A stretch of 64,000 nt of DNA from CAVYEM01 sp963767635 (GCA_963767635.1 CAVYEM010000001.1:1240001-1304000), one strand, 5' to 3'; counted from the first letter of the stretch, positions 1 through 10,633 are shown. The notes: generated by a model not told the origin, from the letters alone. Made by a program: numbers and translations.

Positions 1-46
1 GCGCAGCACACCGTCCGAGCGGACGTCCTTTTCTTACAGGAGTCAG

Positions 47-1619
47 ATGTTGAGTACCACGCTTGAGCGCATTGCACCATTCGCGAACGAGCCGATAAAG
101 ACGTACGCCGATCCGGCGGATGTGGCGGCCATGCAGGCCGCACTGGCATCGGTGCGGTCGAAATTCGGCACGAAGTATCCGCTGGTGATCGACGGTGAGC
201 GCATCCACACCGAGAAAACGATTCCGTCGATCAATCCGGCCAAGCCTGCGGAGATCGTCGGCGAGGTCGGCGCGGCATCGCGGGAACAGGCGAATCGCGC
301 GATCGAAGCGGCGCACGAACGCTTTGCGGCGTGGAAACATGTACCCGCGCACGAGCGCGCCGACTTTCTGTTTAAAGCGGCCGAAAAAGTCCGCGAACGA
401 CGTTTTTACTACAACGCGCTGCTGGTGTATGAAGTAGGAAAAAGCTGGATCGAAGCCGATGCGGACACCGCCGAAGCGATCGACTTCATGGAGTTTTACG
501 CGCGGGAAGCGCTGCGGTACGCCGGCAAACAGCCCGTCACGCCGATACCCGGCGAAGAAAACGAGACTCGTGTACGTCCCGCTGGGCGTGGGCGTCGTTA
601 TCCCGCCGTGGAACTTCGCGTTTGCGATCATGGCGGGCATGACGTCGGCTGCGCTGGTAACGGGCAACACGGTCGTGCTCAAACCGTCGAGCGATTCAGC
701 CGTCATTGCCGCGTGGTTCGTAGATTTGCTGCACGAAGTGGGCGTGCCCGCAGGCGTGGTGAACTTCGTACCGGGCAACGGCAGCGTCATCGGCGACGCG
801 ATCGTGGAACATCCGCTCACGCGCTTCATTTCGTTTACGGGAAGCAAAGAAGTAGGGCTGCGCGTGAACGAGCGCGCGGCCAAAACTGCTCCAGGGCAGA
901 AGTGGATCAAACGTGTCGTGGCCGAGATGGGCGGCAAAGATTCGATCGTCGTGGCGGCCGACGCCGACCTCGACGTGGCCGTCGACGGCGTTGCCGTCTC
1001 CGCATTCGGATTTCAAGGACAAAAATGCTCGGCGTGCTCGCGCGCAATCGTCGACGAAAAGATTTACGACGAATTCGTTTCCAAACTCGTCTCCCGCACG
1101 GCAAAAATCACCGTCGGCGATCCGGCCGAGCACGGCGTATCCATGGGACCTGTGATCAACGAGCGCGCGATGAAGACCATTCAGCGCTACGTCGAAACCG
1201 GCGCGCAAGAAGGCCGCCTCGTATTTGGCGGCAAGCGCGCCGGCGAAGTGGGATACTTCCTGCAGCCCACGGTCATTGCAGACGTTGCTCCCGACGCGGT
1301 GATCGCGCAGGAAGAAATCTTCGGCCCGGTATTGGCGGTCATTAAAGCTCGCGACTACGATCATGCGTTGGAGATTGCCAACAACACCGAATTCGGGCTG
1401 ACCGGTGCAGTCTATACCGCCGACGCGGAAAAATTGGAGCGCGCCAAGCGCGATTTCTTCGTAGGCAACCTCTACCTCAATCGCAAGTGCACGGGCGCGC
1501 TCGTAGGCGCAAATCCGTTCGGCGGCTTCAATATGTCGGGGACGGACAGCAAAGCCGGCGGCCACGACTATCTGCTGCTGTTTCTTCAGGCCAAATCGAT
1601 CTCGCGCAAGGTCAACTAG
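47..1619 (+). CDS. rocA: L-glutamate gamma-semialdehyde (delta-1-pyrroline-5-carboxylate) dehydrogenase, one frameshift
   Basis: Oxidises glutamate semialdehyde to glutamate with NAD+, the last step of proline and arginine breakdown. The reading is about 523 residues, close to the RocA/PruA single-domain family. An AGGAG lies just ahead of the ATG. The Rossmann entry PLGVGVVIPPWNF, the general-base Glu region EMGGKDS and the catalytic Cys in GQKCSACSR are all visible. The frame changes near 562-566: removing one A after GEENE gives GEENELVYVPLGVG, the normal family sequence. A one-base insertion, probably a sequencing error, therefore breaks an otherwise intact gene. A single-domain enzyme means proline dehydrogenase must be encoded elsewhere. 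The phosphotransferase gene follows within 10 bp. Confidence 0.88.
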
Positions 1620-1627
1620 GAGCCAGG

Positions 1628-2728
1628 GTGCCGGCGCACATCGGCGCTCGCTTTGAGGTGCAGGGCACGTACGTTTCGTCCGAGCGTTACGACGGCGGCC
1701 ACATCAACGATACGTATTTTGCGACGTATCGCGACGGCGGCGTGGTTCGGCGCTACGTGCACCAGCGCATCAACACGCAGGTCTTTCCGGACGTGCGCGG
1801 TCTCGGGGAGAACATCGCGCGAGTAACGCAGCACATTCGGGAAAAGCTCGAATCGCGCGGCGTTGCCGACGCGCACCGCCGCGTGCTGCAGCTGGTTCGA
1901 ACGCGGGATGGCGACGATTTGCTAATAACGCCGCAGGGCGAATGCTGGCGCACGTACGTGCACGTCGAACGAACGGTGCCTCGCATGCAAGTGCAGTGCC
2001 CGGCGGATGCCTTCGCCGCGGCCAAGGCCTTTGGCGAATTCGCGCACGCGCTTTCCGACTTCTCACCCGGCCTGCTGCATGAAACGATCCCGGCCTTTCA
2101 CGATACGCCGGCTCGCTTTCGCGCGCTGGTGCGCGCGGTCGAAGCCGATGCTTGCAACCGCGCAGCCTGCGCAAAGAGCACGATCGCGACCGCGCTGCAG
2201 TTCGAGCGGCTGGCTTGCGCGCTCTTCGACATTGCGGCGGCGCATCGTCTGCCGCTGCGCGCGACGCACAACGACACGAAGATTACGAACGTACTGTTCG
2301 ACCAGGACAGCGGTGAGGCCGTCTGCGTCGTCGATCTGGACACCGTCATGCCGGGATTGACGCTTTTCGACGTCGGGGAGCTCGTGCGCACCGCCGCCAC
2401 GCATGCCGCCGAAGACGAGCCCAATCCCGAACGCGTATCGGTGGACCCGCAGCTGTTTCGCGCAGTTGCGGCAGGTTTTATGCAAGGCGCGACCGATGGA
2501 CTCTGCCCGGCCGAACGGGAGGCGTTCGTGGTCGCGGGCAAAGTGCTTGCGTATGAGAACGGCATCCGCTTCTTGAGCGATCACCTGAGCGGAGATCGAT
2601 ACTTTCGCGTGCACCGGCGCGACCACAATTTGGATCGCGCACGAGCACAGTTTGCCATCGTTGCCTCGCTCGAGCGGCAAGAAGACGAACTTCGGCGCAG
2701 CGTGGACGCCGTTTCGTCCAGCGCCTAG
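1628..2728 (+). CDS. phosphotransferase of the APH / N-acetylhexosamine kinase-like group
   Basis: 366 residues. The GTG start at 1628 is chosen because AGGAG at 1618-1622 sits a few bases upstream and overlaps the previous stop region; the frame is open further upstream but only inside the dehydrogenase gene. The N-terminal stretch GGHINDTYF resembles the nucleotide-binding loop of aminoglycoside-phosphotransferase-fold kinases. THNDTKITNVLFD is the catalytic loop (HxDxxxxN type) and CVVDLDTVMPG the metal-binding DLD. Sequence flavour is closest to the NahK-like group that phosphorylates N-acetylhexosamines, but the substrate cannot be read from sequence. It is probably co-transcribed with the dehydrogenase upstream and the methyltransferase downstream. 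Confidence 0.75.
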   Translation: MPAHIGARFEVQGTYVSSERYDGGHINDTYFATYRDGGVVRRYVHQRINTQVFPDVRGLGENIARVTQHIREKLESRGVADAHRRVLQLVRTRDGDDLLITPQGECWRTYVHVERTVPRMQVQCPADAFAAAKAFGEFAHALSDFSPGLLHETIPAFHDTPARFRALVRAVEADACNRAACAKSTIATALQFERLACALFDIAAAHRLPLRATHNDTKITNVLFDQDSGEAVCVVDLDTVMPGLTLFDVGELVRTAATHAAEDEPNPERVSVDPQLFRAVAAGFMQGATDGLCPAEREAFVVAGKVLAYENGIRFLSDHLSGDRYFRVHRRDHNLDRARAQFAIVASLERQEDELRRSVDAVSSSA

Positions 2729-2737
2729 CGAGGCGAC

Positions 2738-3910
2738 ATGGCCGCCGACCTGTACTTGCTGCCTCGCGCGGACAGGCGCGTGCGCTTAGGGCACCTCTGG
2801 GTGTTCAGCAACGAGGTCGATATCGCGCGGTCGCCCCTGACGCAGTACGCCCCGGGCGACATCGCGACCGTCCGGGATTCCTACGGAAAGCCGGCGGGCA
2901 CCGCGTACGTCAATCCGGGCGCGCTGATCTGCGCGCGGATGTTGAGCAGTGACGGACGCGCGCGCATCGACGAGGAATGGTGGATTTCGCGCATACGCCG
3001 CGCCGTGGAACTTCGCGAGCGCATATATCCCACGCCGCATTATCGCGCCGTGTACGGCGAGTCCGACGGATGCCCCGGTTTGGTGGTCGACAGGTACGGC
3101 GACGTTCTGGTCGCGCAAATGAACACGGCGGGAATCGTCAAGATGCGCGACTCGATCGTTGCGGCGCTGCAGACCGTGACGCATGCCCGTGGCATACTAC
3201 TGCGCAGCGCGGGAAGCGTGCGCCAAATAGAAGGAATCGAGGACTTCGACGAAGCGGTCGGCGACGTTCCGGACAGCGCGCAGATCTCGGAGGACGGCGC
3301 CGCATTTTTCGCACCGCTGCGCACGGGCCAAAAGACGGGCTATTTCTTCGATCAACGCGATAACCGGTCGCGTTTGGCGCGCTACGTTCACGGGCGGAGC
3401 GTGCTCGACATGTATTCGTACATCGGTTCGTGGGGAATCCGTGCCGCGCTCTTTGGCGCTTCGCAGGTCACGTGCTGCGACAGTTCGCAGCTCGCGCTCG
3501 ATGTCGCGCTCGAAAATGCGTCGTGCAACGGCGTAGCGATTCAGGTTCAGCAGGGCGATGCGTTGGAAATTTTGACGAAGTACGCGCGCGAAGGGCGCCG
3601 CTTCGGGGTCGTGATCGTCGATCCGCCGGCGCTGGTTAAGCGCCGCAAGGACTTGGCGGCGGGACAAGCGCTCTACGAGCGACTGAACCGGCTCGCGCTC
3701 AGCGTGCTAGAGCCCGGCGGCGTGCTCGTATCGTGCTCGTGCTCGCATCATTTGGAAACAGGAATGCTCCAGCGCGCCATTTTGAGCGCAGCGAAAGAAG
3801 CGGGCCGGCGCGTGCAGATCCTCGAGAAGCACGCGCACGGTCCGGATCATCCGATTCACCCTGCGATGCCGGAAACGGAATACTTGAAGGCGTTTTTCGT
3901 TCGCGGCTAG
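2738..3910 (+). CDS. RlmI-like class I SAM-dependent rRNA (cytosine-C5) methyltransferase
   Basis: 390 residues, the usual length of the RlmI/YccW family, which methylates 23S rRNA. An N-terminal PUA-like domain (about residues 1-75, starting LYLLPRADRRVRLGHLWVFS) is followed by the EEHEE-type linker region and a Rossmann methyltransferase domain. In the latter, VLDMYSYIGSWGIRAALFGA is the SAM-binding motif I and VIVDPPALVKRRKDL holds the DPP motif. The C-terminal LVSCSCSHH has the cysteine typical of m5C enzymes. GAGG precedes the ATG by about five bases. The gene lies 9 bp after the phosphotransferase stop, so it probably belongs to the same transcript. Assignment to family is firm; the exact modified base is inferred. 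Confidence 0.88.
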   Translation: MAADLYLLPRADRRVRLGHLWVFSNEVDIARSPLTQYAPGDIATVRDSYGKPAGTAYVNPGALICARMLSSDGRARIDEEWWISRIRRAVELRERIYPTPHYRAVYGESDGCPGLVVDRYGDVLVAQMNTAGIVKMRDSIVAALQTVTHARGILLRSAGSVRQIEGIEDFDEAVGDVPDSAQISEDGAAFFAPLRTGQKTGYFFDQRDNRSRLARYVHGRSVLDMYSYIGSWGIRAALFGASQVTCCDSSQLALDVALENASCNGVAIQVQQGDALEILTKYAREGRRFGVVIVDPPALVKRRKDLAAGQALYERLNRLALSVLEPGGVLVSCSCSHHLETGMLQRAILSAAKEAGRRVQILEKHAHGPDHPIHPAMPETEYLKAFFVRG

Positions 3911-3931
3911 GGCCGAGCCGAGTCCCTGTCC

Positions 3932-4324
3932 CTATTCCGGCCGGCGGCAGCAGATCTCCAGTTTGTTGCCTTGCGCGTCTTCAAAAAACGCGGCATAGTA
4001 GTCCGCGCCATATTCGGTCACCAGGTGCGGCGCCTCGAACGCACGCGCCCCTGCGGAATGCGCGACTTGCGCCAAGCGGTCGACCTCCGAGCGCGCCGGT
4101 GCGGCAAACGCGATACGCGTACCCCCGGCCTGGTGCTCGCGTTCCTCGACCAGCCACACGAACGGATCCGTTCCGCCCTCGTCAGGCCGGTGATACCCCA
4201 CGGAGCCGGCATCATCGTTGATCTTCGTCAAACCCAACGCGGTAAACAAGGCGTCGTACAGCGGGCGCACCAGCGACAAATCCGCGACGCGCATATCGAT
4301 GTGGTCCACCAACGTTTCCGGCAC
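3932..4324 (-). CDS. VOC-superfamily (glyoxalase/bleomycin-resistance/dioxygenase fold) protein
   Basis: 130 residues with a GTG start at 4324. The N-terminal MPETLVDHIDMRVADL and C-terminal EYGADYYAAFFEDAQGNKLEICCRRP are typical of one-domain VOC proteins, with the metal-ligand positions His near residue 8 and Glu in NKLEI. The substrate is not predictable. Its start lies 1 bp from the end of a short upstream ORF on the same strand, and a CGNR zinc-finger regulator is divergently transcribed just beyond. That arrangement suggests the regulator controls this pair. It ends convergently with the methyltransferase gene. Confidence 0.8.
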   Translation of the reverse strand: MPETLVDHIDMRVADLSLVRPLYDALFTALGLTKINDDAGSVGYHRPDEGGTDPFVWLVEEREHQAGGTRIAFAAPARSEVDRLAQVAHSAGARAFEAPHLVTEYGADYYAAFFEDAQGNKLEICCRRPE

Positions 4325-4325
4325 T

Positions 4326-4460
4326 TTACAGCACCGGGAAGATCGGGAGCTGGATGCCTGACTCGCGTATCAACAGGTCGTCCGCTTTGCGGGCGGGCAT
4401 CCGAAGACGCAGTTCGACGTAATCAAAGACCAGGGGAACGCAGCGGCTTGGTTCGTTCAT
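4326..4460 (-). CDS. small hypothetical protein upstream of the VOC gene
   Basis: A 44-residue ORF from an ATG at 4460, beginning MNEPSRCVPLVFDYVELRL, ending one base before the GTG of the VOC gene. That is the spacing expected of translationally coupled genes. No strong Shine-Dalgarno is seen and I recognise no family, so it might instead be part of a leader. The coupling and the clean stop are the only support. Confidence 0.35.
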   Translation of the reverse strand: MNEPSRCVPLVFDYVELRLRMPARKADDLLIRESGIQLPIFPVL

Positions 4461-4479
4461 GGGGTCGTGCCTTGTTGGA

Positions 4480-4518
4480 GATAGTAACCTTCGATAATGG
4501 TACGCGAGTGATAGTAAC
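4480..4518. promoter_or_regulatory. direct repeat in the divergent VOC/CGNR spacer, possible operator
   Basis: The nonamer gatagtaac occurs at 4480-4488 and again at 4510-4518, exactly 30 bp apart (about three helical turns), between two divergent genes. The second copy is followed at once by TTGTCA. A divergent regulator/target pair with in-phase direct repeats suggests an operator for the CGNR protein. This is inferred from spacing only. Confidence 0.4.
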
Positions 4519-4554
4519 TTGTCAACGTGCGTTGGTGGTGCTACGATCGCAGAG

Positions 4555-5094
4555 ATGGCCTTTAGCAAAGCGCCCGATCGCCTGGAGATCGTGCGGTCGT
4601 TCGTTAATACAGTCGAGATTGAGGACGGTACCGACCCGCTCGAGGACAGCGGACGCCTGCGCGAATGGTGCGCTGTTACCGGGCTCTGTGCGGGCGACAA
4701 TGAGACGCAGCTTGCCCGGTTACGGGGCTTTCGGGAAGCGCTGCGCTCCGTGCTGGCGGCCCATGCCGGCGAGGAGGACAAGGCAAAGGCGTGGAGACGC
4801 TTGCAACCTTACGCCGAAGCGGCGTGTTATAGGTTGCGGCTGGACGAGAGCGGCCTGCCGGCTCTGGAACCGCAAGGTTGGGGGGCGGATGCAGCAATCG
4901 CCGAGATCTTCGCGATCGCCTACGACGCGATAGGCGCCGGAACGTGGCGCAGGCTCAAAGCGTGCCGCAAACTCTCGTGCCGGTGGGCGTTTTACGATCG
5001 CTCGAAAAACGGCTCGGGCGCATGGTGCAGCATGCGGCTCTGCGGCAACCGCGCGAAGGCGCAGCGGCGCAGGGCGAGGCAAAACTCCGAGTAA
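4555..5094 (+). CDS. CGNR zinc-finger (ABATE domain) transcriptional regulator
   Basis: 179 residues from the ATG at 4555; the frame is open to 4519 but no good ribosome site is seen there. The N-terminal two-thirds (FVNTVEIEDGTDPLEDSGRLREW onward) matches the ABATE 'putative stress-induced transcription regulator' domain. The C-terminus has the zinc ribbon CRKLSCRWAFYD...CSMRLCGNRAKA, with the CGNR signature and four cysteines. Such proteins are small DNA-binding regulators often next to a stress or detoxification gene. Here it is divergent from a VOC gene with in-phase direct repeats in the spacer, so it probably regulates that gene and itself. Confidence 0.82.
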   Translation: MAFSKAPDRLEIVRSFVNTVEIEDGTDPLEDSGRLREWCAVTGLCAGDNETQLARLRGFREALRSVLAAHAGEEDKAKAWRRLQPYAEAACYRLRLDESGLPALEPQGWGADAAIAEIFAIAYDAIGAGTWRRLKACRKLSCRWAFYDRSKNGSGAWCSMRLCGNRAKAQRRRARQNSE

Positions 5095-5126
5095 AAAGCC
5101 GTGCCGGCCCCTCTTGCGAACCGTGC

Positions 5127-5155
5127 TTGACACGGGTACCCCATAGAGGTATGAT
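5127..5155 (+). promoter_or_regulatory. rrn operon promoter (sigma70-type)
   Basis: TTGACA at 5127-5132 and TATGAT at 5150-5155 are separated by 17 bp, an almost perfect housekeeping promoter. It lies 380 bp upstream of 16S, just after the CGNR gene stop, and directly precedes the leader with the processing stem. It is the strongest promoter-like sequence I see in the window. Confidence 0.8.
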
Positions 5156-5230
5156 GCTCGTCGTGACTCCGATGCCCATCGCGAAAAGCGAGGCCGAGAG
5201 GTCCCAACTCCAGCGGTTCGGGATCGGCGT

Positions 5231-5260
5231 TCGTTCCTTGAAAACTGAACAGTGCAGTAG
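5231..5260 (+). promoter_or_regulatory. 16S leader: boxA-like antitermination element and 5' strand of the 16S processing stem
   Basis: The leader contains ttccttgaaaactgaacagt. The CCTTGAAAACTG core resembles boxA-type rrn antitermination elements and recurs in the 16S-23S spacer at 7587-7598. The segment 5231-5260 is complementary, with only a few mismatches, to 7364-7393 downstream of 16S. The two strands would form a stem of about 30 bp bracketing 16S, the usual RNase III substrate. Confidence 0.65.
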
Positions 5261-5464
5261 CGCATAAGTCTGTGGGTCTCTAAACTTGTAGACGAGGCGC
5301 CGTAAGGCGTTTTTTTGTTTACCGGTTCTTGAGAATTTTTGGTCGCGCCGATGAAGACTCCGTTCCACCGGTTCTTCGTTCGGTTCGGCCCGTACAGGTT
5401 ATGGCTAGCGCCGTGGTTCGACAGGCTCACCATGAGAGTGGCCGAGCTGTGCCGGAGGCGGTGC

Positions 5465-5485
5465 GGATAGATTCGCAATCTATCC
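5465..5485 (+). other. perfect hairpin in the 16S leader
   Basis: ggatagatt-cgc-aatctatcc forms a perfect 9-bp stem with a 3-nt loop about 50 nt before 16S, followed by TTTATATAG. It may be a leader folding or pausing element. No function can be assigned. The rest of the leader (5156-5535) holds no gene that I can support. Confidence 0.45.
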
Positions 5486-5535
5486 TTTATATAGTCAGCG
5501 AATTTTGAGAGCCATGAAACGGCTCCATAAAGTTT

Positions 5536-7047
<1,512 letters not shown>

Positions 7048-7363
7048 AGTACATGCTGCCGGTTCACGCCTGGCGTGAGCGCGGCAGCGTACATTCTATG
7101 TCGACCACAGACGATGCCGTTGAAAACGTGATTGGGACGTTTGCGTCCAACCAGGCGCAAACGCGAAAATCGCGGACCGGGGGTCTATCGCTCATTTCGA
7201 GCGTATGGCTAGAGGTTCGACGGCTCCTCGAAAAAGCGCGAAACGGGCAACCCGTTTTGAGCCAATATCGATGCGAGTGCGCGGCTCCTATATAATAGGG
7301 GTTTACTAAGCCCCTTCGCCAAGCTCGGGATGACATAATTGGCATCCCTCTTGCGAAGGCAAG

Positions 7364-7393
7364 GTACTGCACTGTTCAGCTTTGAGGGAACGA
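7364..7393 (+). other. 3' strand of the 16S processing stem
   Basis: The sequence starting gtactgcactgttcagcttt is the reverse complement, with few mismatches, of the leader segment 5231-5260. Pairing would bring the two ends of 16S together for endonuclease processing. Confidence 0.65.
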
Positions 7394-7589
7394 CCCTTCG
7401 GGCAGGCTCGCGGCGAGGAAACCGTGAGGCTCCGTTCGTCGAGTCCGCTTCCACTCAAAAGCCCTTCTCGTCATCGCTAGCGGCAGATGTTTTTAAGGAC
7501 ATCGCGTCGCGAGCGCTAGGCGGTGAATCGCCGCAGTGTGCTATGGCACATAAGGCGATTCACAACGACGCGATCGGGCGCGAGATCCT

Positions 7590-7616
7590 TGAAAACTGCA
7601 TAGAGAAGAACTTTCA
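7590..7616 (+). other. 5' strand of the 23S processing stem
   Basis: The run tgaaaactgcatagagaaga and the bases after it are complementary to 11538-11562 in the 23S-5S spacer (tgaaagttcttctgtatgca). This is the second long bracket of the operon. It overlaps the boxA-like element, so antitermination and processing signals are superimposed. Confidence 0.65.
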
Positions 7617-8238
7617 TGTGTCGAACACATGAAGCGGCCCGCAACGGCTTATTTCCGTAATCGTTGTGGGTGCAATTTTTCGTAAATTGAGAAAATAAGT
7701 CAAAAATTAACAAAGAGCACGAGGTGGATACCTTGGCTCCACAGGCGATGAAGGACGTACCAAGCTGCGATAAGCCAGGAGAGCTGCTAAGAAGCCATGA
7801 TCCCTGGATTTCCGAATGGGGCAACCCCCGAGCCGTCATGGGCTCGGACTCCACGATGAATTCAATAGTCGTGAGAGAGCGCACCCGGTGAACTGAAACA
7901 TCTAAGTAGCCGGAGGAATAGACATCAACCGAGATTCCCGTAGTAGTGGCGAGCGAACTGGGAACAGCCTAAACCGTGCATGTGTAAGCAATCAGGCGTT
8001 GCATGCGCGGGGTTGTACGGCAACCATCTCAGCACTGATCTTGTTGGGCGCAAGTTACAAAATCGATCGATAGCAGAAGCCGGCTGGAAAGCCGCACCAC
8101 AGAAGGTGATAGTCCTGTAGGCGAAATCAATCGATCTTGCGGAGTTGTTCGTGAGTAAGGCGGGGCACGGGAAACCCTGTCTGAAACCGGGAGGACCATC
8201 TTCCAAGGCTAAATATTCTGTGGAGACCGATAGCGCAT

Positions 8239-8271
<33 letters not shown>

Positions 8272-8753
8272 AAAGGGGAGTGAAATAGAACATGAAACCG
8301 CGTGCTTACAAACCGTGAAAGCACTATTTTTATATGTGTAATCGCGTGCCTATTGAAGAATGAACCTGCGAGTTACTTGGTACGGGCTAGGTTAAGGTGT
8401 TGAGCCGGAGCCGTAGCGAAAGCGAGTCTTAATAGGGCGCTTGTCCGTATCAGTAGACCCGAAACCAGGCGATCTATCCATGAGCAGGGTGAAGCATGAT
8501 TAACCTCATGTGGAGGCCCGAACCTGTTGTTGTTGAAAAAACATTGGATGACTTGTGGATAGGGGTGAAAAGCCAATCGAGCCTGGAGATAGCTGGTTCT
8601 CCCCGAAATAGTTTGAGGACTAGCGTTGCGATTTAACCCTTGGGGGTAGAGCACTGACAGGGCTAGGGGGCTTACCGGCTTACCGAACCCCATCAAACTC
8701 CGAATACCGAGGCGAACATTGCAGCAGTCAGACAGTGGGGGATAAGCTCCATT

Positions 8754-8792
<39 letters not shown>

Positions 8793-8944
8793 TAATATAT
8801 GCTCAGTGGTAAAGGAAGTCTTGTCGCATAGACAACTAGGAGGTTGGCTTAGAAGCAGCCACCCTTGAAAGAGTGCGTAATAGCTCACTAGTCGAGTGAT
8901 GGGGCGCCGAAAATGTAACGGGGCTCAAGCATATAACCGAAGCT

Positions 8945-9065
8945 TTGGGATAAGTCAAACTTGAATTCTTCTGATTTAAGTCAGGACTAGGCGCCAAGGC
9001 GAAGTTTACTCTGTAATCAAGCCGTTGACAACAATGTCCTGGCAAAATCAGGAGTCAAGATTAAT
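8945..9065 (+). other. expansion segment in 23S domain II
   Basis: Between the conserved gaagcttt (8940) and taggggagcgtt (9068) the E. coli gene has about 35 nt; here there are about 125. The insert can fold as a long hairpin with tgatttaagtcaggac near its 5' arm and gtcctggcaaaatca in its 3' arm. No intron splice features are seen, so I read it as an enlarged rRNA helix or a fragmentation-type intervening sequence. Confidence 0.6.
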
Positions 9066-9327
9066 CGGTAGGGGAGCGTTGTAGCGTAGGCTGAAGGTCG
9101 ACCGCGAGGACGGCTGGACGAACTACAAGTGCGAATGCAGGTATAAGTAGCGAGAAAAGAGAGTGAGAACCTCTCTCGCCGGAAGTCTAAGGTTTCCTGA
9201 GCAACGTCAATCGTCTCAGGGTGAGTCGGGAGCTAAGCCGAGGCTGAGAAGCGTAGGCGATGCACAAGCAGTTCATATTCTGCTACCACCGATGACCGTT
9301 TGATCACTTCCGAACAATGTCTAGTCG

Positions 9328-9363
9328 AGCCACTTCGTTGAGAGACGAAGCGGCTTTTTTTTT
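9328..9363 (+). terminator. intrinsic-terminator-like hairpin inside 23S
   Basis: agccacttcgt (9328-9338), loop tgagag, acgaagcggct (9345-9355), then nine T (9355-9363). The 11-bp stem has one A/C mismatch. It lies in an insert of about 170 nt in the domain III helix corresponding to E. coli position about 1420. Its form is that of a factor-independent terminator, yet it is inside an essential rRNA, so it must be read through, presumably by rrn antitermination, or it serves as a cleavage or structural element. Confidence 0.55.
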
Positions 9364-9981
9364 CTCGAGCGTTAGGCGCTGTCGAGGGCGCGGTCTAGGG
9401 ACCGCAACCGAGCGGTAACGACACGCTCGAAGAAAAGCGAAGACGGCTGGCCATCGTTCGTAGGCGATCATGAATCGAAGGGATGACGCAGGAAGATACG
9501 CTAGCGCACCGATGGATGTGTGCGTTTAAGCAGGTAGGGGGTCACATAGGCAAATCCGTGTGACAACTCCGAGATGCGATGACGAGGATCTTCGGATCCG
9601 AAGTAGCGGACTCTACGCTGCCAAGAAAAGTCTCTAGATAGATCATAGGTGCCCGTACCGTACACCGACACAGGTAGACTGGCAGAGCATGCTAAGGCGA
9701 CGGGAGAACCCCTGTTAAGGAACTCGGCAAATTGACCCCGTAACTTAGGGAAAAGGGGTGCCTTCTTTGGTCTAGTCTTTACGACGAAAGCCGAGGGAGG
9801 TCGCAGAAAATAGGTCCAAGCGACTGTTTAACAAAAACACAGGTCTCTGCGAACGCGAAAGCGGACGTATAGGGGCTGACTCCTGCCCGGTGCTGGAAGG
9901 TTAAAGGGAGAGGTTAGCGCAAGCGAAGCTTTGATCTGAAGCCCCAGTAAACGGCGGCGGTAACTATAACCGTCCTAAGGT

Positions 9982-10265
9982 GACAACTACATCGTTGCCT
10001 CATCGCACAGTAACGTGCGAACGAAAACTCCACTGTATGCGGGAACATCCTTAGAGCCCAACCTACTCGCCGTGCGACGGCAGTAACAATGGTTTGGGAT
10101 TGGACAATCCGCAGGAAACCCTACGGTCGTAGGGGATCCTCAGAGACTACACGCGGATGCTCCGGCTGTCAAAATACTGCAGACGTTTTTACGCTGCGGC
10201 TTTTTGGTCAGGGTGCCGGATGAAGATATAGTCCACTCGTTCGTGAAAGCGCGCGAAAAAAAGTG
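9982..10265 (+). ncRNA. group I intron in 23S at the position after E. coli U1931
   Basis: 284 nt with no ORF. The upstream exon ends cgtcctaaggt and the downstream exon resumes agcgaaattcc, which together restore the universal domain IV sequence. The last exon base is U and the last intron base is G, as group I splicing requires. Within the intron, gcct near 9997-10000 can pair with exon aggt, giving the U-G wobble of P1. A P-like segment aatccgcaggaaa lies at 10107-10119, an R-like segment cagagactacacg at 10141-10153, and the diagnostic S-like segment aagatatagtcc at 10223-10234, whose tagtc pairs with gacta to make P7. Introns at this site are known from Thermotoga 23S genes. Confidence 0.93.
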
Positions 10266-10307
<42 letters not shown>

Positions 10308-10563
10308 AGTAACGACTTGGACACTGTCTCAATGGGGGGCCCGGCGAAATTGCAGTACCAGTGAAGATGCTGGTTACCCGCGGCAGGACGGAAAGACCCC
10401 ATGAAGCTTTACTGTACCCTGATGTTGGGGTCTGAGATTTTCTGTACAGGATAGGTGGGAGGCGACGATCTGCGGGCGCTAGCTCGCAGGGAGCCAACCT
10501 TGGGATACCACCCTGAAAATCTTGGGCTTCTAACTAGCTGCCGTAATCCGGTAGTAGGACAGC

Positions 10564-10633
<70 letters not shown>

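Noticed and set aside
5410..5435. ggttcgacaggctcaccatg in the 16S leader as an insertion or REP element
   Set aside because: It resembles short REP-like sequences common in many genomes, and partly similar runs occur in the spacer at 7313 and 7395, but there are too few copies here to define a repeat family.
9982..10265. LAGLIDADG homing endonuclease in the L1931 intron
   Set aside because: The intron is only 284 nt; a minus-strand ORF across it (10189-10497) runs into the exon and shows no LAGLIDADG motif.
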